From an uncultured Alphaproteobacteria bacterium (lineage in GTDB: Bacteria > Pseudomonadota > Alphaproteobacteria > Puniceispirillales > Puniceispirillaceae), in NCBI GenBank assembly GCA_913031555.1, contig CAJWDO010000142.1, positions 1-5,163 of the forward strand: a DNA stretch of 5,163 nucleotides. Direction: 5' to 3'. The position numbers and the translations under genes were made by a program. Below, one piece after another: positions 1 through 5,119 of the stretch; within the stretch, counting starts at the first letter, position 1, and every line of letters begins with the position of its first letter. Under the pieces are notes generated by a model. The model was not told where the DNA came from, searched no databases, and worked only from the letters and a program-made list of their open reading frames with translations.

Positions 1-50
1 CTACCTACAGATTAGGAATCTGTCGCTCTATCCTGATGAGCTACGGGACC
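1..50 (-). tRNA. tRNA-Arg(CCT), 5' portion, cut by the left window edge
   Basis: Read on the minus strand from position 50, the sequence gives the 5' part of a tRNA: a 7-base acceptor strand GGTCCCG, TA, a D-stem GCTC/GAGC, and an anticodon stem ACAGA/TCTGT closing the 7-base loop TTCCTAA. The anticodon is CCT (window bases 14-16), which decodes the arginine codon AGG. About 27 bases (rest of the variable loop, T-arm, 3' acceptor strand) lie beyond the left edge, so the cloverleaf cannot be closed here. The gene begins 7 bases after the stop codon of the small Ada-like gene on the same strand. Confidence 0.92.
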
Positions 51-56
51 ACACCC

Positions 57-62
57 CTTATA
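57..62 (-). promoter_or_regulatory. candidate -10 box for the tRNA-Arg gene
   Basis: On the minus strand TATAAG (5 of 6 matches to TATAAT) overlaps the last sense codon ATA and the stop TAA of the upstream small gene. Its spacing would put the transcription start at about position 50, the first base of the tRNA. I see no good -35 hexamer 16-18 bases upstream, so this is a weak call. Read-through from the repair operon is the alternative. Confidence 0.3.
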
Positions 63-312
63 TGCCGGAATTCACCGCCGATTTCCAGACATCATATGCA
101 GCCCGAAGACAGCGCGCGCAGGGGCGATAGGCAAGCCCCTCGGCCTCGCTGCGGCTGCCAAAGAAGACCCGGTTCCGGCGTGCCAGTCGTCGCCCGGCCC
201 GGCAGTCGAGACGCCCAAAGATCTTCAACCGTCGGTTGCCAGCGAAGGTGAGTCGCCCGTCGCGGATCATCCGGCGCAGCGACACCTCGTCGATCGCGTC
301 ATGCCGAATCAC
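58..312 (-). CDS. small stand-alone Ada metal-binding-domain-like protein (84 aa)
   Basis: The protein resembles the N-terminal zinc domain of Ada, which in E. coli takes methyl groups from DNA phosphotriesters onto a cysteine. The match is clearest in residues 20-70: LDC at 35-37, NRVFF at 47-51, EA at 56-57 and YRPCARC at 62-68. Cys37, Cys65 and Cys68 align with E. coli Cys38, Cys69 and Cys72. The fourth ligand position (E. coli Cys42) is Arg41. From memory, stand-alone proteins of this kind with a C-x-[SA]-G-[KR]-[RK] pattern exist and are usually annotated only as Ada metal-binding domain proteins; their activity is unclear to me. The start is GTG at 312, with GAGGG 6 bases upstream, and it overlaps the stop of the preceding alkyltransferase gene as GTGA, so translational coupling is likely. 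An internal ATG at 270 has no ribosome site. Metal binding and phosphotriester repair are inference. Confidence 0.85.
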   Translation of the reverse strand: MIRHDAIDEVSLRRMIRDGRLTFAGNRRLKIFGRLDCRAGRRLARRNRVFFGSRSEAEGLAYRPCARCLRAAYDVWKSAVNSGI

Positions 313-1349
313 GGCGCGCCCTCGGCCATGGCGGGTTCTGCCTGCCGGCTGTCACATTGCGCCGATTCCCAGCCGATGATCGCCCGCTTGCGGTCGGGCC
401 CCCACATATAGCCGCCGGCCTCGCCATTCCGCCGGATTACCCGGTGGCAGGGAATCAGCCAGGCCACCGGATTGGCACCGATGGCGGTGCCAACGGCACG
501 GCCGGCACCGGGGTGGCCGATCGCGGTGGCGACATCGCCATAGCTTGCCAGCCGCCCCATGGGGATTCGCAGCAGCGCCTCCCAGACCTTCATCTGGAAC
601 GTGGTGGCGCGAAGGTGAAGTCTGATCATCGCGGGCGATGACCAGTCGCTGTTCAATGCCGACAGGACCGAAAGCGCCGCCGTGGCATGGCTCCGCATAT
701 CCGGCCGCCTGTCAGATGGCGCATCCCGTTGGGGGGCCAGCTCCACCAGCGATATATCGGCACCCGGAAAGGCGACGTGAAGACCGTCAAGGGCCACCCG
801 GCGCGCATCGCCGTCGCCATCATCATCACAGAAGGCCAGATGGCAGACACCGCGGTCCGTGGCGGCGATGATCACCTCGCCAAACAGACTGTCGGCAAAG
901 CCGTAGCGGATGTCCAGACCGGCCCCGCCGCGGCTGTATTCGCCGGGAGTCATCGCCTCGATCCGCACGAACATGTCATGCAGCCTGCCGGCCCCGGAAA
1001 GGCCCGCCTCATAGGCGGCATCAAGGCAGCTGGCGCCCTCATGGCGCAGCAGCGCACGGGCATGATCGAGGCTGAGATAGCGGGCGAATCCCTTCGGGCT
1101 GACACCGGCCCAGCGGGTGAAAAGCCGCTGGAAATGAAACGGGCTGAGATTGGCAGCCGCGGCCACCTCGTCAAGCGCCGGCGCGTCGCGGTAATGCGCC
1201 GCGATATGGGTGATGGCGGCCTCGATCCGCCGATAGTCGATTCGGTCCTGGGTCGACCGGGACCTGGCGGGCCTGGTCTGGGCGGGCCTGGTCTGGGCGG
1301 GCCCAGTGTTGGTGGATCGGGTCTGGTGATTCCGGGTCTGGTTCTGCAT
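309..1349 (-). CDS. AraC-type regulator fused to O6-methylguanine-DNA methyltransferase (Ada-like, without the N-terminal zinc domain)
   Basis: This 346-residue protein should remove alkyl groups from O6-alkylguanine by suicidal transfer to its own cysteine, and may also bind DNA as a regulator. Residues 1-38 are a low-complexity Thr/Arg/Pro/Gln tail. Residues 40-140 are an AraC helix-turn-helix pair (LDEVAAAANLSPFHFQRLF near 59-77; PGEY near 135-138). Residues 146-330 are the alkyltransferase: FQMKVWEAL, SYGDVA with Tyr270, GRAVG with Arg284, NP at 293-294, the active site IPCHRV with Cys301, GGYMWG, and a terminal Glu328. All the usual catalytic residues are present. E. coli Ada carries a four-cysteine methyl-sensing domain at its N-terminus; here it is absent and a related domain is encoded by the next gene. 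The start at 1349 has a perfect AGGAGG 6 bases upstream. An inverted repeat 23 bases upstream may be its operator. The family is certain; the regulatory role is inferred. Confidence 0.95.
   Translation of the reverse strand: MQNQTRNHQTRSTNTGPAQTRPAQTRPARSRSTQDRIDYRRIEAAITHIAAHYRDAPALDEVAAAANLSPFHFQRLFTRWAGVSPKGFARYLSLDHARALLRHEGASCLDAAYEAGLSGAGRLHDMFVRIEAMTPGEYSRGGAGLDIRYGFADSLFGEVIIAATDRGVCHLAFCDDDGDGDARRVALDGLHVAFPGADISLVELAPQRDAPSDRRPDMRSHATAALSVLSALNSDWSSPAMIRLHLRATTFQMKVWEALLRIPMGRLASYGDVATAIGHPGAGRAVGTAIGANPVAWLIPCHRVIRRNGEAGGYMWGPDRKRAIIGWESAQCDSRQAEPAMAEGAP
1266..1303. repeat. 15-bp tandem repeat (about 2.5 copies) in the 5' end of the alkyltransferase gene
   Basis: The unit GGCGGGCCTGGTCTG occurs exactly at 1266-1280 and 1281-1295, followed by the partial copy GGCGGGCC at 1296-1303. 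Read on the minus strand it encodes the repeated pentapeptide TRPAQ within the low-complexity N-terminal tail. A 15-bp unit keeps the frame when copy number changes. Confidence 0.9.
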
Positions 1350-1371
1350 GTGGGCCCTCCTGCCGCGATGT

Positions 1372-1386
1372 CGTTGTCAGACAACG
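1372..1386. promoter_or_regulatory. perfect inverted repeat upstream of the alkyltransferase gene, candidate operator
   Basis: CGTTGTC-A-GACAACG is a perfect 7-1-7 palindrome whose near edge lies 22 bases before the ATG at 1349 and 8 bases before its Shine-Dalgarno site. Allowing one mismatch it extends two more pairs on each side. A further TTGTC on the minus strand lies just upstream. The position between promoter and start fits an operator or a 5' mRNA hairpin. It does not resemble the AAT/GCAA Ada box of E. coli. The binding protein is unknown. Confidence 0.4.
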
Positions 1387-1500
1387 TCACCCGACAAGAC
1401 TAGCGGCGGATAACCTGTCGCATCGACCCGTTTCTTGCGGAGTTTGGAGTCTTTAACCCAATGAAGTCGAAAACCCGCCAGTGACAATGGTTAACTGTAA

Positions 1501-1638
1501 ACGCTTTGATTTATGATGTTTTAATTATTTGTTTTTATTACAAAAAACTGTTTCCCTTATTCGTGAATGAGTATTAACGACTTATTAATAAAGGTTGCTG
1601 CACGTTCATTACATCAAATCTTACTAATGGAGAAAATA
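1501..1638. other. AT-rich intergenic region upstream of the lipoprotein gene
   Basis: Bases 1501-1640 contain about 26% G+C by hand count, against well over 55% in the coding regions around them. The stretch includes T- and A-runs, a GTTTTT/AAAAAC inverted repeat at 1531-1548 and the palindrome TTATTAATAA at 1582-1591. It should contain the lipoprotein promoter, but I cannot assign a convincing -35/-10 pair. The rest of the gene-free interval (1387-1500) is of mixed composition and shows no RNA gene or clear promoter to me. Confidence 0.7.
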
Positions 1639-2310
1639 ATGATGTACAGGATCGTATCAACCTCACTTCTTCTGGCCGCCGGCATTGCCGTCTCAGCCTG
1701 CAACGTGACCACTTCAAGCGTCACTCAACCCTCCGATCATGGTTACACCTATGCTGGTGGCAATGATGACAAGTGGGAAGCCGAAGTCCAGGTGGCATCA
1801 TCGACGCAGCTGTCCTCGAACAATGCGAACTGGGACTCTTCGCCAGGAGGATCCGGTGATACGTCTGGTGACAATGCCGACAACGGTAACACGAATGCCG
1901 GCGGCCAATTCGGTAGCACGAATGGCGGTGGCACAAATGGTGGCGGCACGAATGCCGGTGGCACAAATGGTGGCGGCACGTCCAATGGCGCATCCGGCGG
2001 CCAATCCGGCGGCGCGTCAGACAGTTCTGGCGAACCCGACAAGGACGGTCCCGGTGCTAATCAAGCAGCCACCGCAGCAGCAGCTGATGCGTCGCGCCAG
2101 AACAGGAACGAACAAGGTGAACTCGACAAGGACGGTCCCGGTGCTACACCAGCCCCCTCACAGCCCCAGCGCGAGATTGTCAGCGCAGGGGTCCAAAAAA
2201 CCGAGGACGGCGGACGTATAGCAGAAGCCCAATATAGCGATGGCACCTTCTCGCGGGACTTTTTTGACGCTGACGGCAACCATATCGGATCGCAAGGCGG
2301 CACACTGTAG
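1639..2310 (+). CDS. repeat-rich predicted lipoprotein of unknown function (223 aa)
   Basis: I do not recognise this protein. The precursor begins MMYR, followed by a hydrophobic stretch and the lipobox VSAC, with the lipidated cysteine at residue 21. Residue +2 is Asn, not Asp, which by E. coli Lol rules favours the outer membrane. Residues 69-131 are Gly/Asn/Thr/Ser-rich, including a GGGTN-type repeat at 95-114. The motif DKDGPGA occurs twice (134-140 and 163-169), flanking an Ala-rich stretch. The C-terminal 45 residues (from about 179) look more like a folded segment, containing YSDGTFSRDFFDADGNHIG. The reading frame extends up to an ATG at 1567, but I chose 1639 because GGAG lies 6 bases upstream and the signal peptide begins there; ATG 1642 is also possible. 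Third codon positions are less GC-rich than in the neighbouring genes. It is divergent from the repair gene and convergent with the ligase gene. A surface or envelope role is inference only. Confidence 0.85.
   Translation: MMYRIVSTSLLLAAGIAVSACNVTTSSVTQPSDHGYTYAGGNDDKWEAEVQVASSTQLSSNNANWDSSPGGSGDTSGDNADNGNTNAGGQFGSTNGGGTNGGGTNAGGTNGGGTSNGASGGQSGGASDSSGEPDKDGPGANQAATAAAADASRQNRNEQGELDKDGPGATPAPSQPQREIVSAGVQKTEDGGRIAEAQYSDGTFSRDFFDADGNHIGSQGGTL
1921..1980 (+). repeat. 30-bp tandem duplication inside the lipoprotein gene
   Basis: Bases 1921-1950 and 1951-1980 are identical except for one base (AATGGC versus AATGCC). Each half is itself made of two diverged 15-bp units of the type AATGGYGGYGGCACR. 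Degenerate relatives lie on both sides (from about 1894, and to about 2015). The repeats encode residues 95-114, rich in Gly, Asn and Thr. Confidence 0.92.
2037..2146 (+). repeat. pair of exact 23-bp direct repeats inside the lipoprotein gene
   Basis: The same 23 bases, beginning CGACAAGGACGG, occur at 2037-2059 and again at 2124-2146, 87 bases apart and in frame. They encode the two DKDGPGA motifs. Exact identity, including silent positions, suggests recent duplication or gene conversion. The 87-base offset is a multiple of three, so recombination between the copies would delete 29 codons in frame. Confidence 0.92.
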
Positions 2311-2356
2311 CTGACGTCCAGAGGGTTTCCTTTACCCCCTCCTGAGTGAAATCATA

Positions 2357-2385
2357 ACCCGGTCAGGCCACCCGCCTGATCGGGT
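2357..2385. terminator. hairpin between convergent genes, probable bidirectional terminator
   Basis: ACCCGGTCAGGC at 2357-2368 pairs with GCCTGATCGGGT at 2374-2385 (12 pairs, one of them G-T) around a 5-base loop. It lies 46 bases after the lipoprotein stop and 54 bases beyond the end of the convergent ligase gene. Neither strand has a strong T-run after the stem, so intrinsic termination may be inefficient. Confidence 0.6.
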
Positions 2386-2439
2386 AACTCCTTGGACAAC
2401 AAATGGCAAGAGCCGGCAAGGGCGTCCCCCTTCACCCCC

Positions 2440-4065
2440 TCAGGTGACCTGCTGGCGGAGGACGAATTTCTGGATCTTGCCTGTCGAGGTTTTTGGCAGC
2501 TCGCCGAACACCACCTGTTTCGGTCTTTTGAAACCGGCCATCTGCCCGCGGCACCAGTCGAGGAACTCGGCCTCGCCGACGCTCTCCCCGGGCTTCAGCT
2601 CGACAAAGGCGCAGGGCACCTCGCCCCATGTCTCGTCAGGCTTCGCCACCACCGCCGCCGCCGCGACCGCCGGATGGCGATAGAGATAGCCCTCGACTTC
2701 GACCGACGAGATGTTCTCGCCACCCGAAATGATGACATCCTTCAACCTGTCCTTGATCTGGATATAGCCATTCTCGTGCCACACGGCGGCGTCGCCGGAA
2801 AAGAACCAGCCGTCGCGGAGCGATTCGGCGGTCGCCGCCTCGTTCCGGTAATAGCCCTTCATCACAGCATTGCCGCGAAGCACGATCTCGCCCTGCGTTT
2901 CACCATCGCGCGGCACCATCTCGCCGGTCTCGGTGTTCATCACCGCGGCGCCCTCATGCATCGGGAAGGACACGCCCTGCCAGCTCTGCAGATCGGCCTG
3001 CTCGTCAAAGGACAGATCGTTCCATTCCTCGCGCCAGACACATTGCGTGACATGGCCATAGGTTTCGGTCAGCCCGTAGACCTGCATCACCTCGAAATCC
3101 ATCTCGGCCATCTTCCGCAGGATCGCGGCCGGTGGCGGGGCGCCGGCGGTAAAGGCCTTGACCCGGTAATCCAGCTTCGGGCGCATCTCCTCGGGTGCGT
3201 TGACCAGCAGGCTGAGGACAATCGGCGCGCCGCCGAAATGCGTCACATGGTGGGTGTCGATAGCACCGAAAATGGCCTCGGCGCTGATCTCGCGAATCAG
3301 CACGGTCGTGCCGGCCATCATCGTCATCGTCCAGACATGGCACCAGCCATTGCAGTGGAACATCGGCACGATATAGAGGTAGGTCGGATGCTGTGGCAGC
3401 TGCCATCCGGTGGCGGTGCCCATGCTCATCAGATAGGCGCCGCGATGATGATAGACGACCCCCTTCGGGCGACCGGATGTCCCCGAGGTATAGTTCAGCG
3501 CCAGCGCCTGCCATTCATCGGCCGGCATCTGCCAGTCAAAATCCGCATCACCAGTGGTGATGAAACTCTCATAATCCTCATCGGCAAGCTGCGGCAGATC
3601 ACCCATCGCCGGGTCACGGATATCGATCACACGGATTCGCGACCGCACCTCGGCGGGCAGCGACTCCAGCGCCGCCCCGACCGTCGGCGCAAAGGCGGTA
3701 TCGCTGATCAGCACCCGGCAGTCACCATGTTCAAGGATATAGGCGATGGTCTCGGCCTCGACACGGGTGTTGATCGAATTCAGCACGCATCCCGCCATCG
3801 GCACACCGGAATGCGCCTCAAACATCTCCGGCGTGTTCGCCGCAATCACCGATACCGTGTCGCCAAGCCCATAGCCTGCCTTTGTCAGCGCCGACGCCAG
3901 GCGCCGCATCCGGGCATAGCTCTCGGCCCATGTATAGCGGCGCTCGCCATAGATCACGGCGGTGCGATCCGGGAACAGATCGGCCGTTCGGGAGATAAAG
4001 CTGAGCGGCGTCAGCGGCACGAAATTGGCGTCGTTCCGCGGCATGGATTCGTAATGCTGCCTCAT
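2440..4065 (-). CDS. AMP-forming acyl-CoA synthetase (fatty acid or short/medium-chain acyl-CoA ligase)
   Basis: The enzyme should activate a carboxylic acid to its acyl-CoA via an acyl-adenylate, using ATP and CoA in the cytoplasm. Counted from the start at 4065 (541 aa), the adenylate-forming motifs are complete: the phosphate-binding YTSGTSGRPKG at 192-202, MFHCNGW near 235-241, YGLTET at 330-335, GWFFSGD at 419-425, KDRLKD at 438-443, IISGGENIS at 445-453, and PKTSTGK with the catalytic Lys530. The pattern (NTR..AETIAYIL, HHRGAYL, MFHCNGW) matches the broad group that includes plant acyl-activating enzymes and bacterial methylmercaptopropionate-CoA ligase DmdB; the substrate cannot be read from the sequence. 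The frame continues to an ATG at 4116. I prefer 4065 because GAGGGAG precedes it at good spacing, the N-terminus then fits relatives as I recall them, and the predicted transcription start near 4125 would leave 4116 almost without a leader. It is probably a single-gene unit, with a hairpin upstream (4177-4195) and one downstream. Confidence 0.93.
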   Translation of the reverse strand: MRQHYESMPRNDANFVPLTPLSFISRTADLFPDRTAVIYGERRYTWAESYARMRRLASALTKAGYGLGDTVSVIAANTPEMFEAHSGVPMAGCVLNSINTRVEAETIAYILEHGDCRVLISDTAFAPTVGAALESLPAEVRSRIRVIDIRDPAMGDLPQLADEDYESFITTGDADFDWQMPADEWQALALNYTSGTSGRPKGVVYHHRGAYLMSMGTATGWQLPQHPTYLYIVPMFHCNGWCHVWTMTMMAGTTVLIREISAEAIFGAIDTHHVTHFGGAPIVLSLLVNAPEEMRPKLDYRVKAFTAGAPPPAAILRKMAEMDFEVMQVYGLTETYGHVTQCVWREEWNDLSFDEQADLQSWQGVSFPMHEGAAVMNTETGEMVPRDGETQGEIVLRGNAVMKGYYRNEAATAESLRDGWFFSGDAAVWHENGYIQIKDRLKDVIISGGENISSVEVEGYLYRHPAVAAAAVVAKPDETWGEVPCAFVELKPGESVGEAEFLDWCRGQMAGFKRPKQVVFGELPKTSTGKIQKFVLRQQVT

Positions 4066-4131
4066 GAAAGTCTCCCTCGGATCAGGCATGCGGGGCGGGG
4101 CGTACAAATCATTCATGCGCGCCCTGCTCGT

Positions 4132-4159
4132 ATGATGACGGCTGCTTGAAGGCTGTCAA
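4132..4159 (-). promoter_or_regulatory. candidate sigma-70 promoter of the acyl-CoA ligase gene
   Basis: On the minus strand a perfect -35 box TTGACA (4159-4154) is followed after 16 bases by CATCAT (4137-4132), a 4-of-6 match to TATAAT. Transcription would start near 4125, giving a leader of about 60 bases to the ATG at 4065. It lies just downstream of the psuG hairpin, as expected for a separate transcription unit. Confidence 0.5.
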
Positions 4160-4176
4160 GCCACGGCGATGACCAC

Positions 4177-4195
4177 GCCCGGGCATCGCCCGGGC
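4177..4195 (-). terminator. GC-only hairpin directly after psuG, probable terminator
   Basis: Two copies of GCCCGGGC (4177-4184 and 4188-4195) form an 8-bp all-GC stem with a 3-base loop, beginning 2 bases after the psuG stop codon. No T-run follows on the minus strand, so it may instead be an mRNA 3'-end stabiliser or act with Rho. Each arm is itself palindromic. Confidence 0.5.
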
Positions 4196-4196
4196 T

Positions 4197-5117
4197 TCAG
4201 GCGCCAAGCTGCGCCGCCACGGCACCGGCAAGCGCCGCATTGTCGATGATCAGCCGTTTGTTGGCGGCAAGACTGCGCCCCCCGGACCGTTTGGCGATTT
4301 CCGCCAGCAGCCAGGGCGTCGCCGCGGCGCCGGCCGGCGCACTGTCGATACAGGCCTCGATCCAGCCTTCGATCTCGTCAATCTCCAGCGCCAGAGCCGG
4401 GTCGACCGGATTGCAGATCAGCACCGCCCCGCCGATGCCAAGTCCGGCCCGCGAGCGGATGATGGCGGCCAGTTCAGCCGGGCTGTCGGCGCGGCAATCA
4501 ACCGCCAGCCCGCTATGCCGTGCCCAGAAGGCCGGCATGTCGTCGGTCCGATAACCGACAAGTGTCACCCCCATGGTTTCCAGCACTTCACGCGTTCGCG
4601 CCAGATCGAGGATCAGTTTGGGACCGGAACAGACAACTGCCACAGGCGTGTGCGCCAACTCGAACAGATCGGCCGAGACATCCATGCTGGACTCACCGCC
4701 GCGATGCACCCCGCCAATACCACCGGTGGCGAAGATGTCGATACCGGCGCGTTCGGCAAGGATCATCGTTGCCGAGACCGTCGTCGCACCAAGCGTCGGC
4801 GCACCCGGTACGCCTGACAACGCAATGGCAAGATCGCGCCGTGACAGCTTTGCCACATCACTTGCGGTGGCAAGTCGGTGCATATCGTCATCGGCAAGTC
4901 CGACATGTGCATGCCCGTCGAGCACCGCCATCGTCGCCGGCACCGCGCCGGCATCGCGGACAGCCACCTCGGCGCCTTGCGCCACCTCGATATTTTCCGG
5001 ATACGGCAGGCCATGGCTGATCAGGGTCGATTCAAGCGCCACCAGTGGCCGGCCGGCGCGGCGCGCGGCATCCACCTCGGTAGACATTCGGAAATCGAAA
5101 TCTGGGTTTGCTGTCAT
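4197..5117 (-). CDS. psuG: pseudouridine-5'-phosphate glycosidase
   Basis: PsuG breaks the C-C glycosidic bond of pseudouridine 5'-phosphate, giving uracil and ribose 5-phosphate, in the cytoplasmic pseudouridine degradation pathway. The whole family pattern is present over the usual length of about 305 residues (positions counted from the start at 5117): ALESTLISHGLPYPEN with catalytic-site Glu29, VPATMAVLDG at 59-68, KLSRRDL at 90-96, ATGGIGGVHRG near 130-140, MDVSADL with Asp146, CSGPK with Lys167 (the lysine that forms the covalent sugar adduct in E. coli PsuG), GYRTDDMPAFW, and the C-terminal TPWLL..I and SLAANKRLIIDNAALA. The frame also has an ATG at 5123, but GGAGG ends only 1 base before it and 7 bases before the ATG at 5117, so I prefer 5117. 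The 5123 ATG would overlap an upstream stop codon as ATGA, so coupled initiation there remains possible. It differs by just two residues. Confidence 0.95.
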   Translation of the reverse strand: MTANPDFDFRMSTEVDAARRAGRPLVALESTLISHGLPYPENIEVAQGAEVAVRDAGAVPATMAVLDGHAHVGLADDDMHRLATASDVAKLSRRDLAIALSGVPGAPTLGATTVSATMILAERAGIDIFATGGIGGVHRGGESSMDVSADLFELAHTPVAVVCSGPKLILDLARTREVLETMGVTLVGYRTDDMPAFWARHSGLAVDCRADSPAELAAIIRSRAGLGIGGAVLICNPVDPALALEIDEIEGWIEACIDSAPAGAAATPWLLAEIAKRSGGRSLAANKRLIIDNAALAGAVAAQLGA

Positions 5118-5119
5118 TT

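Noticed and set aside
1..60. tRNA gene as an attachment site for an integrated element
   Set aside because: The tRNA 3' end, where integration usually occurs, is outside the window, and no integrase or duplicated tRNA end is visible.
687..1403. 238-residue plus-strand open frame opposite the AraC-alkyltransferase gene
   Set aside because: It mirrors a confidently identified gene; its Gly/Pro-rich end simply reflects the 15-bp repeat read on the other strand.
1531..1548. GTTTTT/AAAAAC inverted repeat as a terminator
   Set aside because: The stem is only 6 A-T-rich pairs and does not follow a gene end; it is expected by chance in such AT-rich DNA.
1567..1638. N-terminal extension of the lipoprotein from the ATG at 1567
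   Set aside because: It would place 24 residues before the signal peptide, lies in the AT-rich leader and lacks a ribosome site, whereas 1639 has GGAG at good spacing.
1749..2042. Proline-rich minus-strand frame (PPFVPP-type repeats)
   Set aside because: It is the complement of the Gly/Asn/Thr repeats of the lipoprotein, with no ribosome site or independent support.
1921..2146. Repeats considered as a CRISPR or other spaced array
   Set aside because: The repeats are adjacent or only two in number, in frame, and encode a low-complexity protein region. There are no regular spacers.
2392..4149. 585-residue plus-strand open frame lying over the acyl-CoA ligase gene
   Set aside because: It is antisense to a gene with every adenylate-forming motif intact. 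Its translation is His/Arg/Gly-rich with no recognisable domain, as expected from the opposite strand of GC-rich coding DNA.
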